In this document: in pieces, positions 8,440-17,736 of the stretch
Layout: every line of letters starts with the position of its first letter
How positions within the stretch are numbered: the first letter of the stretch is position 1
Source: Bacteroidales bacterium UBA5371
Lineage (GTDB): Bacteria > Bacteroidota > Bacteroidia > Bacteroidales > P3
Reading direction: 5' to 3'
Length of the DNA: 64,000 bases
NCBI GenBank assembly: GCA_002407855.1
Contig: DHPF01000015.1
Location: forward strand, 6,657-70,656
Position numbers and translations under genes: made by a program
The notes under the pieces: model-generated
What the model was told of the DNA's origin: nothing
Databases searched by the model: none
The model's input: only the letters and a program-made list of their open reading frames with translations

Positions 8440-9471
8440 ATGTATAAACGAAATATCTTGTGTTTACTCGAAAAGACAGCAAAATTATGTTTGTTTGGTC
8501 TAATTGTGGTTATGCCTTTTGTAGGCTTTTCGCAACAAGAACCTCAATTTACTCAATATATGTTCAATCGTTTGTCATATAATCCTGCTTATGCAGGTAG
8601 TAATGGAGCGATTTGTTTAACAGCTTTTAATAGGAATCAATGGATGGGGCTAAAACTAAATGATATTAAAGGTAACCCATCAACACCAACCACTTTTAAT
8701 GCATCAATAGACCTTCCTGTTTCATTTCTTCACGGAGGCTTAGGAGCAACTGTTATTTCCGAAAACATAGGATACTGGAACCAAGTATTCCTTAAATTAG
8801 ATTATGCTTATAGATTTGAATTGCCAACAGGCAATTTAGCCTTAGGGTTAGAGGCTCAAATGTTTAATTCTTCAATCGATTTTGCAAATCTTGTTGCAAG
8901 TGACCAAATAGATGAGTTAGATAGGATAGGAGCAACCAAAGACCCAATTCTTAGAGATGCTTCCCAGCAAAACGACTTTTTATTTGATTTAGGCTTTGGA
9001 ATTTATTACCAAGTCCCTGGCAAATTCTATGCAGGATTATCATCTTCAAAATTGATGGAAACAGAGAGTAAAAAATTAAAGTGGGCAGACCAAAGACATT
9101 ATTATATTTTAGCAGGCTACGAATGGACAATCCCTGCATATCCTTCTTTTAGAGTTTTACCTTCTGCACTTGTCAAACTTGTGGAACCTGACGAAATAGG
9201 TTTTATCAACTACCAAATTGATGCAACAGCTCTTTTAGAATACAATTATATGTTTTGGGGAGGATTAAATTATCGTATTGATGATGCGATAAGTGTTTTA
9301 GGAGGATTAAGCATTGCTGGATTTAAATTAGGATTAGCCTATGATATACCTGCCACATCTAAAATTGCAAGAAAGTCTTATGGATCATTTGAATTATTTT
9401 TAAGGTATTGTTTCAAGATAGAAAATCAGCCAAAACCACCAACATCTTACAGAAATACTCGTAGAAATTAA
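8440..9471 (+). CDS. porP: PorP/SprF family T9SS outer-membrane protein
   Basis: PorP/SprF proteins are outer-membrane beta barrels; in known systems they help secrete or anchor T9SS cargo. The 343-residue product has a signal peptide ending near GFSQQ, followed by the family hallmark EPQFTQYMFNRLSYNPAYAGS. The rest is alternating amphipathic strands (for example NLALGLEAQMFN, GGLSIAGFKLGLAYD). I chose the ATG at 8440; a TTG at 8431 is less likely. It lies 76 bp upstream of gldK, as in many Bacteroidota, and probably forms one unit with gldKLMN. TACTTTTG at 8316-8323 could be the -7 box, but its -33 element is poor. Confidence 0.93.
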   Translation: MYKRNILCLLEKTAKLCLFGLIVVMPFVGFSQQEPQFTQYMFNRLSYNPAYAGSNGAICLTAFNRNQWMGLKLNDIKGNPSTPTTFNASIDLPVSFLHGGLGATVISENIGYWNQVFLKLDYAYRFELPTGNLALGLEAQMFNSSIDFANLVASDQIDELDRIGATKDPILRDASQQNDFLFDLGFGIYYQVPGKFYAGLSSSKLMETESKKLKWADQRHYYILAGYEWTIPAYPSFRVLPSALVKLVEPDEIGFINYQIDATALLEYNYMFWGGLNYRIDDAISVLGGLSIAGFKLGLAYDIPATSKIARKSYGSFELFLRYCFKIENQPKPPTSYRNTRRN

Positions 9472-9547
9472 AACCTTTATGTAACCTTATTAGAGAATTT
9501 GCGTTAAGAAAGAAAATAAATAAAAGAATTATAAAATTTCGGAGAAT

Positions 9548-10921
9548 ATGAAAAAACTCATTTTATTAGCATCTGCTGCTTTATTAGTAATAGGATGTGG
9601 TTCGTCAGAGAACGGAGAACTAATAGGAGTTCAAGATAGAGAACAATTTGAAGATATGCAACCTTATGGAATGGTTGAAGTCCCTCAGGGAAGCTATATG
9701 ATGGGATCAGGTGATGAAGATATTCTTTCCTCTCAAACATTCCAACCAAAAACCGTTCAGGTTAGTTCGTTCTGGATGGACGAAACTGAAATTACCAATA
9801 ATGAGTATAGACAATTTGTATATTGGGTTAGAGACTCAATTGCCTATAAATTATTGGGAAATGTTAATCCTCAAAAGTATTTGATTGAAGTAGATCAATT
9901 TGGAGAAGACCTTCCAACTCCGCTAATCAATTGGAAGGCCAAAATAGACTGGACTTTAAATAATGAAGAAGAAAGGTCTGAATTAGAACCTATGTTTATT
10001 CCTACTGACGAAAGGTTCTATGGTAAAAAAGAAATAGATACAAGAAAACTAAATTACGAATATTATTGGATAGATCTTAATGTTGCTGCTAAGAAAGAAC
10101 ATATAGGAACAGAATTAAACCAAGAATATAAAGGCTCTGCTTATGCGGGCAGACCAAATGGACTTACAAACAGAAAACAATTAACAAAGAAAGAAGTAAT
10201 AAATATTTATCCTGACACATTATGTTGGATGCACGATTATGCTTATACATATAATGATAATCTAACTCGTTCATATTTCTCTCACCCTGCCTATGACGAT
10301 TATCCTGTTGTAGGTATCACATACAAACAAGCCAAAGCATTTTCAATGTGGAGAACATTTATGATGAATAATTTCTTAGAAGGAAATAGTTTTGCAAGAA
10401 TGGAAAATTTCCGTTTACCAACAGAAGCAGAATGGGAGTATGCAGCAAAAGGTGGAGCACCAGGAGCACCATATCCTTGGGGAGGCCCTTATGTTAGAAA
10501 CGGAAAGGGATGTTTTATTGCTAACTATAAGCCGATGAGAGGTAATTATGATGATGATGGAGGTATTAACCCAATTATTGTTGCTCACTATGCACCAAAT
10601 GACTTTGGTTTATATGATATGGCAGGAAATGTTTCAGAATGGTGCGAAGATACATTTAACGAATCAGCTTACAATTTTGCACACGATTTAAATCAATATG
10701 TATCTTATCAAGCAACTGATGAAGATGCTCCAGAAATGAAGAGAAAAGTTATTCGTGGAGGAAGTTGGAAAGACCAAAAACACTTTATTCAAACAGCAAC
10801 TCGTACATACGAATACCAAGACTCAGGAAAGAGTTATTTAGGATTCCGTTGTGTACAATCTTATATGGGAAGAGTTCGTGGAGACAATCCAAAAACATCT
10901 TCAAATGTTTACAAACACTAA
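9548..10921 (+). CDS. gldK: T9SS ring lipoprotein GldK/PorK
   Basis: GldK with GldN forms the large periplasmic ring attached to the outer membrane in the type IX secretion machine. The 457-residue precursor has a lipobox (LLVIGCGSS, lipidated Cys17). It then carries a formylglycine-generating-enzyme-like fold: MGSGDEDI, FRLPTEAEWEYAAKGG, DMAGNVSEWCEDTF, VIRGGSWKD and LGFRCV. The fold is used structurally in the family, not for catalysis. gldL follows after 51 bp in the canonical K-L-M-N order. Confidence 0.96.
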   Translation: MKKLILLASAALLVIGCGSSENGELIGVQDREQFEDMQPYGMVEVPQGSYMMGSGDEDILSSQTFQPKTVQVSSFWMDETEITNNEYRQFVYWVRDSIAYKLLGNVNPQKYLIEVDQFGEDLPTPLINWKAKIDWTLNNEEERSELEPMFIPTDERFYGKKEIDTRKLNYEYYWIDLNVAAKKEHIGTELNQEYKGSAYAGRPNGLTNRKQLTKKEVINIYPDTLCWMHDYAYTYNDNLTRSYFSHPAYDDYPVVGITYKQAKAFSMWRTFMMNNFLEGNSFARMENFRLPTEAEWEYAAKGGAPGAPYPWGGPYVRNGKGCFIANYKPMRGNYDDDGGINPIIVAHYAPNDFGLYDMAGNVSEWCEDTFNESAYNFAHDLNQYVSYQATDEDAPEMKRKVIRGGSWKDQKHFIQTATRTYEYQDSGKSYLGFRCVQSYMGRVRGDNPKTSSNVYKH

Positions 10922-10972
10922 TCAGAAAAAAATAATTAATCATTAATATTAAACTAAAAAAATAAATTTATT

Positions 10973-11896
10973 ATGGGTTTAGATAGCATTGTAAGAAGTA
11001 AAGCGTATAAAAACATGGCTGCAAAGCTCTATGGTATTGGAGCATCTGCCGTTATTATAGGTGCGTTATTTAAAATTCAACACTGGACAGGTGCAGGAGC
11101 TCTTTTGACTATAGGGATGGGTACAGAGGCTTTAATATTTTTTGTTTCTGCATTTGAACCTCTACACGTAGAATATGATTGGAGTTTAGCATATCCTGAA
11201 TTAGCAGGTATGGAAGAGGAAAAATCTGATAAGAAGAAAAAGAAAGAAAAACAGATAGAATCAGACTTAGGTTTGTACGCAGGTATGACTGAAACACAAG
11301 CATTAGATGGTATGCTTGCTAAGGCAAAGATAGGACCAGAGCTAATAGAAAGTTTAGGGAAAGGACTCCAAAACCTTAATGAAACGGCTTCACAATTGGG
11401 AACAGTTTCGAATGCAGTATCTTCATCAGAAAACTTTATTAAGAATATAGATGTTGCATCAGAATCTGTTGTTGAACTATCATCATCATACAAAAGGACC
11501 TCAGATTATTTAAATAAAGATTTAATGGTTTCAGGAGAATATTTGGCAAATGTTCAAGATGCAGCAACTGCTGTTTCAACACTTTCTAATATTTATAAAG
11601 AAACTGCTGTTGCCTTAACAAGTGGAGACTCATCTTATTTGACAGAGCTCAAAACTATGGCATCAAGTTTATCTTCAATCAATGCCCTATATGAATTACA
11701 AATTCAAAACTCTACAGCTCAGTTAGAATCAACCAAACAGGTACAAGAAAAAATAGATAATTTAGTTGTGAATTTTGCTGACACAGCAGAAAATGTACTT
11801 AAATATAAAGAACAAGTTAATGCCCTTTCTAAGAAAGTAACAGCATTAAATGATATCTATGGCAATATGCTTGCTGCAATGCAAACAAGAGCATAG
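10973..11896 (+). CDS. gldL: T9SS inner-membrane motor protein GldL/PorL
   Basis: GldL pentamers surround a GldM dimer in the inner membrane and form the proton-driven T9SS motor. Two transmembrane helices are visible (about residues 20-38 and 44-62: LYGIGASAVIIGALFKI and LLTIGMGTEALIFFVSAF). A conserved Glu in the second helix (MGTEALIF) corresponds to the residue thought to take part in proton flow. A Lys-rich cytoplasmic linker (DKKKKKEKQ) and a long helical tail up to residue 307 follow. Length and order are normal. Confidence 0.95.
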   Translation: MGLDSIVRSKAYKNMAAKLYGIGASAVIIGALFKIQHWTGAGALLTIGMGTEALIFFVSAFEPLHVEYDWSLAYPELAGMEEEKSDKKKKKEKQIESDLGLYAGMTETQALDGMLAKAKIGPELIESLGKGLQNLNETASQLGTVSNAVSSSENFIKNIDVASESVVELSSSYKRTSDYLNKDLMVSGEYLANVQDAATAVSTLSNIYKETAVALTSGDSSYLTELKTMASSLSSINALYELQIQNSTAQLESTKQVQEKIDNLVVNFADTAENVLKYKEQVNALSKKVTALNDIYGNMLAAMQTRA

Positions 11897-11949
11897 TTTA
11901 AGAACATATTAATTTAATTTACAAACGCTAAGATAAACAATATAAAACT

Positions 11950-13545
11950 ATGGGTGCAACAAATTGTCCGGAAACCCCAAGACAGAGAATGATTTCAATG
12001 ATGTATTTAGTACTAACAGCTATGTTAGCATTAAATGTGTCAGTTGAAATTCTTCAAGCCTTTGTAACCGTTGGTGATAGTATGGAGAAAACAAACCAAT
12101 TGTTTTCAACTAAAATAGAAAACTCCTATTATAATTTTGAAAGAGCCTATCAAGCCAACAAAGAAAAGGTGGGGCCTAATTGGGAAAAAGCTCAGCAAGT
12201 AAGGGAAGAAACAAGAAAAATAACATCATATATAGATGATATGAAGTATGACTTAGTTGCTCAGGTAGAAAGATTAAAAGGAGGAAAGCAAGAAGCAAAA
12301 AAGATATTAGAAGCAGGTTACGATGGAATAAAAGCAAAAGATAATTATACCGCAGCAACCAATTACTTTATTGGAACTTCTGATGATGGGAACGTTGGTA
12401 AGGCAATGGAGTTAAGAAAACATATAGAAGAATATCAGGCAAAGATGCTAACTCTTGCTGATCCACGATTTGTAGATAAATTAAAAAAGATGCAAATCAA
12501 CACTCAAGCAAAATACAAAAATAAAAGTGGACAAGAACTTAGTTGGCAAATGTATAACTTCTATAATAGCATAACTCTTGCCGACTTAGTTCTATTAAAT
12601 AAATTCAAATCAGAAATTCAAAACGCAGAATTTGACGTAGTAAACGACCTATTGACTGCTGTAAGTGCTGACGACTTTAAATTTGACAACGTTAGGCCAA
12701 AGGTCGTTCCTAAATCCACTTATGTAATGCAAGGAGATGCTTATGAAGCCGATGTATTTGTGGCAGCAATTGACTCCAAAACACAATTAAGAGCCGACGT
12801 TAGAGGAGCAAACTACGTAAGTGATTCAGGGATAATAAAACTAAGATTCCCAGCAGGAGCAATTGGAGCACAAAAATACCAAGGGACAGTTTACGTTAAG
12901 AAAACAACAGGCGAAGAAGCTTATCCATTCTCGGGAGACTACTTTGTTGCCGCACCAGCAGTAACCATTTCCCCAACTCAGATGAACGTATTTTATATAG
13001 GTGTTGATAACCCAGTATCTATATCAGCACCAGGGACAAGTGCCGAACAGCTAATTCCAACCATAACAGGCGGAGGAGGAGCCACAATAAGAAAAGTGTC
13101 TCCTGGCAACTACATAGTTAATGTAAAAACCCAGCAAGAAGTAAATATCTCTGTTGCAGCAAATGTTAATGGTAAAACTATGCAACAAGGAGCTATGAAG
13201 TTCCGAGTTAAAAGAATACCAGCACCAAAGGCAATGGTAGGAAACGCAGACGGAGGGCCAATAAACAAAGAAATCCTTGTTGCACAAGGAAGACTAAGAG
13301 TTGTGATGGAAGGATTTGACTTTGATGTAAGATATAATGTTACAGAATTCCAAATGACCTTTAACACAGGAGGAGACGGACAAGCAGCATTAGTTTCAAG
13401 AAGCGACCGCTTTACCCCTGAGATGTTAGCACAAATACAAAGATTAAGAAGAGGCAATAAAGTATATATAGAAGGCATCAGAGCAAAGGGCCCTGATGGA
13501 GAAAAGAATGTACAAAACCCTCAAATGATATTTAGAATACAATAA
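11950..13545 (+). CDS. gldM: T9SS motor/stalk protein GldM/PorM
   Basis: GldM spans the periplasm and couples the GldL motor to the GldK/N ring. It begins MGATNCPETPRQRMISMMYL, the standard GldM start, with one transmembrane helix at about residues 14-36. A helical D1 region (about 40-230) follows, then beta-rich D2-D4 domains to residue 531 (for example VFYIGVDNPVSISAPG and VRYNVTEFQMTFN). It is full length and shares the operon with gldL (53 bp gap) and gldN (11 bp gap). Confidence 0.96.
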   Translation: MGATNCPETPRQRMISMMYLVLTAMLALNVSVEILQAFVTVGDSMEKTNQLFSTKIENSYYNFERAYQANKEKVGPNWEKAQQVREETRKITSYIDDMKYDLVAQVERLKGGKQEAKKILEAGYDGIKAKDNYTAATNYFIGTSDDGNVGKAMELRKHIEEYQAKMLTLADPRFVDKLKKMQINTQAKYKNKSGQELSWQMYNFYNSITLADLVLLNKFKSEIQNAEFDVVNDLLTAVSADDFKFDNVRPKVVPKSTYVMQGDAYEADVFVAAIDSKTQLRADVRGANYVSDSGIIKLRFPAGAIGAQKYQGTVYVKKTTGEEAYPFSGDYFVAAPAVTISPTQMNVFYIGVDNPVSISAPGTSAEQLIPTITGGGGATIRKVSPGNYIVNVKTQQEVNISVAANVNGKTMQQGAMKFRVKRIPAPKAMVGNADGGPINKEILVAQGRLRVVMEGFDFDVRYNVTEFQMTFNTGGDGQAALVSRSDRFTPEMLAQIQRLRRGNKVYIEGIRAKGPDGEKNVQNPQMIFRIQ

Positions 13546-13556
13546 ACATATTAATT

Positions 13557-14420
13557 ATGAAAAAGATAACTTTAATAGTATTTGTGGTTATTTCATTATT
13601 TGCTGGAAACTTAACAGCACAAGTTTTGGATGAACCACAAGAAGGACCAAGAGATAGTTTTTACGAAAAAATATCTTTTAATAACAGAAAACCATTTGTT
13701 TTCCCTTATGTTAGGCAAGCCGACGTAGTTTGGGAATGGAGAGTTTGGAGAGTAATTGACTTCCGTGAGAAACTAAATCAGGTTTTCTATTACCCAGTGC
13801 AACCAGAACAAGGAAGAGTTAATCTTTTCTACGCATTAGAACAAGCAATTAATGAAGGAAAGATAAAGGTTTATAGAGATGATGAATTTAAAGAAGAGAT
13901 AAATTGGGCAGAAGTTAAGCTAAACTTAGGAACAAAAAGAACTACTGAGGTAGATTCAATAGATATAGACGGAACAGAGATGAGAGTAGAGAAGGAAGTG
14001 TTTATCCCGTTAAATTCAGAAGACATAAAAACTCTTCGTATTAAAGAAAACTGGTTTATAGACAAACAAAGATCAGTTCAAGATGTAAGAATAGCAGGCT
14101 TTGCCCCAATTTACTATCAAGTGAAAGAAGAAGGAGCAGCACCAATAACAATACCATTGTTCTGGGTAAGATACGATGACCCAGAAGTAAGAGAATTACT
14201 TGCAAATACCGAAGTGTATAACCCAAGAAACGATGCACAAAGACGTTCCTATGACGATATATTCTTAAAAAGATTGTTTAGCAGTTATATAATGAGAGAA
14301 TCCTCCCGATATGGCGATAGAACAATCAGTCAATACACAACAGGAGAAGAATCTCTTGCAGAATCAGACCTTATAAGAGACAAAATCTACGATATGGAAG
14401 AAGATATGTGGGAATACTAA
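13557..14420 (+). CDS. gldN: T9SS ring protein GldN/PorN
   Basis: The periplasmic partner of GldK in the T9SS ring. The 287-residue precursor has a signal peptide (LIVFVVISLFAGNLTAQ). Its mature part contains family segments such as ADVVWEWRVWRVIDFREKLN, IKENWFIDKQRSVQDVRI and FWVRYDDPEVRELLA. It closes the cluster and is followed by a strong terminator at 14443-14479. No second gldO-like copy is present. Confidence 0.95.
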   Translation: MKKITLIVFVVISLFAGNLTAQVLDEPQEGPRDSFYEKISFNNRKPFVFPYVRQADVVWEWRVWRVIDFREKLNQVFYYPVQPEQGRVNLFYALEQAINEGKIKVYRDDEFKEEINWAEVKLNLGTKRTTEVDSIDIDGTEMRVEKEVFIPLNSEDIKTLRIKENWFIDKQRSVQDVRIAGFAPIYYQVKEEGAAPITIPLFWVRYDDPEVRELLANTEVYNPRNDAQRRSYDDIFLKRLFSSYIMRESSRYGDRTISQYTTGEESLAESDLIRDKIYDMEEDMWEY

Positions 14421-14442
14421 TAATATTAATGCCCCAAAACTA

Positions 14443-14479
14443 AAACAGCAAAGCTAAGAATAGCTTTGCTGTTTTTTTT
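14443..14479 (+). terminator. Rho-independent terminator after gldN
   Basis: A 13-bp perfect stem (AACAGCAAAGCTA at 14445-14457 with its complement at 14461-14473), a 3-nt loop and a run of Ts through 14479. It ends the porP-gldKLMN unit. Confidence 0.9.
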
Positions 14480-14539
14480 ATCTGAAAATAATTGCCATAA
14501 TATTCCTGAATCAGAAAATGCATCAGGAGAAATATCCTG

Positions 14540-15160
14540 TTTAAGCGTTTAAAATAACCACCCCTCAATATTATACAACCACTTCCCAATAAAAAATAAC
14601 CATCTCCCCCCAAAAAAACAACCATAAAAAACCAAAAAATAACCTCCCCCCAAAAAACAAGTCCCATTAAAAAACATTTAAGTGGAGTTTAAATTTGCTC
14701 AGGTTCCGTTAAAAAACGCTCCATGTCCCACTTAAAGCACTTTTTTACCTCAAAAACACCCTTTTTCTCCCTTTGCTTAGACCCTAATTCCATATCTAAA
14801 TAACTAAGTCTCAATTTGTTGCCCTAAAAGAAAATCCCTGAAAATTTTAATGGAACCTGAGCAAATTTTAACGGAACCTGAGCGAAATTAGGTTCCGTTA
14901 AAAAACGCTCAGGTTCCGTTAAAAAACGCTCAGGTTCCGTTAAAAAACGCTTAGGTTCCGTTAAAATTTGCTCAAACTCCGTTAAAATTTGCTCGGCTTC
15001 CGTTTAAGCTCAATTGGGTTAGGTCTGAAAACGCTTGGGTTAGGTCTGAAAACGCTCTGGATACTTTTATCTACGCTTGGGTTAGATCTGAAAACGCTTG
15101 GGATAATTTTATCTACGCTTGGAATACTTTTATCTACGCTCGGGTTAGGTTATATTTTTA
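14540..15160. repeat. 21-bp-period repeat island 3, the largest, with several words
   Basis: This island fills most of the 800-bp convergent gap between gldN and the sugar transferase. Left part: the core AACCA at 14556, 14577, 14598 and 14620, then AACCT at 14641. Middle: GGTTCCGTTAAAA-type units, in reverse orientation at about 14845-14886 (TTTTAACGGAACCTGAGC) and forward from 14890. From 14890 to 15141 there are twelve contiguous units of exactly 21 bp, starting 14890, 14911, 14932 and so on; nearly all end in GCTC or GCTT. The first words contain GGTTCCGTTAAAAAACGC, later ones GGGTTAGGTCTGAAAACGC alternating with ATACTTTTATCTACGC. Length is conserved while sequence changes. The inversion near 14885 can form a hairpin. 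Confidence 0.9.
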
Positions 15161-15220
15161 TGATAATAAATAAATTATCCCTTAATCTTTGATATTTGAT
15201 TAAAGTATTAATCTACAAAC

Positions 15221-16639
15221 CTATTTGCCGCGACCTTGGAATATGATGATAAAGGTATAGAGTAGGATTTTTATGTCGGTGGCTATCGAAAGGTTCTCTA
15301 TATACAAAAGGTCGTATTGCAATCGCTCTATCATCTGAGAAACGTTTTCTGCATAGCCATATTTGACCTGCCCCCATGAGGTAATGCCTGGCTTAACTTT
15401 TAAAAGAAGTTTGTATTCGGGGGCTCTTTCTACTATTTGGTCAATGAAATACTTCCTCTCGGGCCTTGGTCCAACCAAACTCATCGTTCCTATCAATACA
15501 TTATAGAATTGCGGGATTTCGTCTAACCTTACCTTACGCATAAATTTCCCAAATGGCGTGATTCTACTATCGGTATTGCTCGAAAGTTTGGGAACTCCAT
15601 CGCTCTCGGCATTCACATACATGGAACGGAACTTATGCATATAGAAAGGTTTGCCCTTGTAGCCTATGCGTTCTTGTTTATAGAATATAGGACCCTTTGA
15701 TGTGAAGTAAACAATCAATGCTGTTATGATATAAAAAGGTATTAGGATAAGCATTGCTATTACTGAAAAGATAATATCCATTGCTCTTTTTATTAGTTTC
15801 TGCCAGTTGGATAGGATTTCATTGGATACTAATACTAATGGGGTCTGGAATATGGAAGACATCTTTACTCTCCCTAAAAGTATATCTTTTGTCTCTGCGG
15901 GTATCTTTATTAATACGTTGTGTTGAGATTCTATCCGTGTTATTATGTTATGCAGATTGTTTTCGTCTTCTTTCTCTACGGCAATTATTATCTCTTCTAT
16001 CTTGTTTTCGGTTATTATATGGTCAATATTTTCATAGCTTCCCAGATATTTAATATGTTTGGCTAATCCGTTATTGGTCTTATCCAAATTAACGTATCCA
16101 ACTATTGTATTGCCAGAGGATATTTCCTGATTCTCTATATCGTGATAGAGTTTTATTGCTCGTGAGCTGTTGCCTAAGATTATTGTTGGAAAACCTATAA
16201 TCTTCTTATGTATTTTCCTTGCTGTGTGTGTTGTAATTATAAGTCTTGGTATGTAGGTCAGAGAGAAATGTGTAAAAAATAGGATTAAGAAAGAGAAATA
16301 GTAGTTCTTATATGATTGGACCTTATCATCTAAGAGTAAAGCGAAGAAAATTATTATTATTCCTAAGAAGCTGATAAGAAAGGTTTGTTCTAATTCTTTT
16401 AGTCTTGACTTTCGGTACGGGTCGGAATAAGTTCCTTGTGCAAAATAGAGGGTTATCCAGAACAAAGGAACGAAGAGAAGTCCTTTATAGAAATTGGCAT
16501 CTGTAAACACTGAGTTTATGTCATCAAAATCTCCAGCCTCAATAGTTATTTTCCTGAATATAAAGAAAAAAGCCCAAGCAATTAAGGCCGATACAATATC
16601 CGATATAAGGTATTTTGCTCCTTGAAGTTTCCTGTTCAC
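15221..16639 (-). CDS. Exopolysaccharide-initiating polyprenyl glycosylphosphotransferase
   Basis: It transfers a sugar-1-phosphate from a UDP-sugar to undecaprenyl phosphate, starting a surface polysaccharide repeat unit. The 472-residue protein has several N-terminal membrane helices (first 130 residues), a Rossmann-like middle (IGFPTIILGNSSRAIKLY), a further membrane segment (about 285-310) and the bacterial sugar transferase domain: KRAMDIIFSV, GPIFYKQERIGYKGKPFYMHK, VRLDEIPQFYNVL, MSLVGPRPER and KPGITSWGQV. The sugar (glucose or galactose type) cannot be told. It is not in a recognisable capsule locus here, although glycosyltransferases lie at 35.8-37.6 kb. Confidence 0.93.
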   Translation of the reverse strand: MNRKLQGAKYLISDIVSALIAWAFFFIFRKITIEAGDFDDINSVFTDANFYKGLLFVPLFWITLYFAQGTYSDPYRKSRLKELEQTFLISFLGIIIIFFALLLDDKVQSYKNYYFSFLILFFTHFSLTYIPRLIITTHTARKIHKKIIGFPTIILGNSSRAIKLYHDIENQEISSGNTIVGYVNLDKTNNGLAKHIKYLGSYENIDHIITENKIEEIIIAVEKEDENNLHNIITRIESQHNVLIKIPAETKDILLGRVKMSSIFQTPLVLVSNEILSNWQKLIKRAMDIIFSVIAMLILIPFYIITALIVYFTSKGPIFYKQERIGYKGKPFYMHKFRSMYVNAESDGVPKLSSNTDSRITPFGKFMRKVRLDEIPQFYNVLIGTMSLVGPRPERKYFIDQIVERAPEYKLLLKVKPGITSWGQVKYGYAENVSQMIERLQYDLLYIENLSIATDIKILLYTFIIIFQGRGK

Positions 16640-16669
16640 AATTCCAGTAGTTTATATATAGTCCTTTTA

Positions 16670-17590
16670 TTAATTAGGGTAATGTATTATTTTTATATTA
16701 TCTACGTAGACCCATCCATTACTAACTCCTTCCTTTTTCATAGGGGTAAAGAATATTTTAAAGTTATTAGGTTGGTAGAGCTGTTGCCAAACTTTTCCTA
16801 ACACTACATACATCTTTGTCCAGCCCTTGTTTTGATTAGGATTAACAGTCATTGCGTTTATGTATTCTGTTTGAGAGGCCGAAGATGGTTTACCACTAAT
16901 GCCAATACTAAAAGGAATATTGCACCAATAGTCAATCTCCAATATTAATGCATTCTTATTGGCACAATAGAGCGAATCCGAAATAATTCTATAAGCAGGT
17001 TCATTTGAATTTAGATACATTGCTCCACAAAAGCTACCCCATTTAACTGTGTCGGGGTTATTGCATTTCACAATTTTGTTTGTATCAGCATTTATTCCAT
17101 CGGTATGAAATGAGATATAAGAGTCTTCAAACATCTCCATTAGAGAAAGCTCCACAATATTATCCTTATACATTATATCTATTGTGTCAATGGTTATCTC
17201 TTTACCTTCTACCAAGTCGTGTTTCTGGGAGTAGAAAGTATAGAAAGGGTATTCAGTTCTTGTTAGGGCTATCCCGTTTAAAACAACTCCTGGACGAATA
17301 TCTATTTTGTGATTTCCGCTCTTTAAGATAGGAACTTTACTCCCAATAGGATAAGTTCCTATATATTCATTATCAACATAAACCCAAGCATCCTTTATGT
17401 CTGAGGTCTGAAACCCCTCATAAGAGCTGCCAATTATATTAGGGTTTTCAACCATTCTAAATCCTTTTATATTTACAAAAGAAGGAACTTCTTGTTCATG
17501 CTCAAAATTATTGCAACTTACCACAAACAATGAAGCTATTAGGATTGCTAACACAGGAAAATAAATGTTAGAAAGTAGTTTTTTTCTCAT
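16670..17590 (-). CDS. Uncharacterised lipoprotein
   Basis: A 306-residue product with a signal peptide and lipobox (IASLFVVSCNNF, Cys near residue 26). No enzyme motif is evident. The mature part is beta-rich, with the segment DAWVYVDNEYIGTYPIG, which looks like a PEGA-type ornament repeat, and GWVYVDNIKIIHYPN near the end, which resembles the close of a carbohydrate-binding-like jelly roll. It lies 30 bp upstream of the sugar transferase on the same strand, so the two may be cotranscribed and linked to surface polysaccharide. The domain comparisons are impressions and were not searched. Confidence 0.7.
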   Translation of the reverse strand: MRKKLLSNIYFPVLAILIASLFVVSCNNFEHEQEVPSFVNIKGFRMVENPNIIGSSYEGFQTSDIKDAWVYVDNEYIGTYPIGSKVPILKSGNHKIDIRPGVVLNGIALTRTEYPFYTFYSQKHDLVEGKEITIDTIDIMYKDNIVELSLMEMFEDSYISFHTDGINADTNKIVKCNNPDTVKWGSFCGAMYLNSNEPAYRIISDSLYCANKNALILEIDYWCNIPFSIGISGKPSSASQTEYINAMTVNPNQNKGWTKMYVVLGKVWQQLYQPNNFKIFFTPMKKEGVSNGWVYVDNIKIIHYPN

Positions 17591-17736
17591 ACCTATTTAA
17601 AATGATTAAGATTTTAGTTCAAACGCAATAAGGGTTGCGTTTATTTTAATAAAGAACAAAATTAGTAGTTTTTTTTGAATAAATAGCTTCAATTCATAAG
17701 TTCTTTGTAAATTCGCAACTTTGAATTAAGAATAAT

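Noticed and set aside
14890..15141. Possible CRISPR array
   Set aside because: Units are contiguous, 21 bp, with no distinct spacers and no cas gene nearby.
14989..15192. ORF of 67 codons with a seven-residue repeat (LGLGLKT type)
   Set aside because: The 21-bp DNA period equals seven codons, so any frame without a stop gives a heptad pattern. The period is shared with islands that have no ORF, and 22-bp steps elsewhere break frame.
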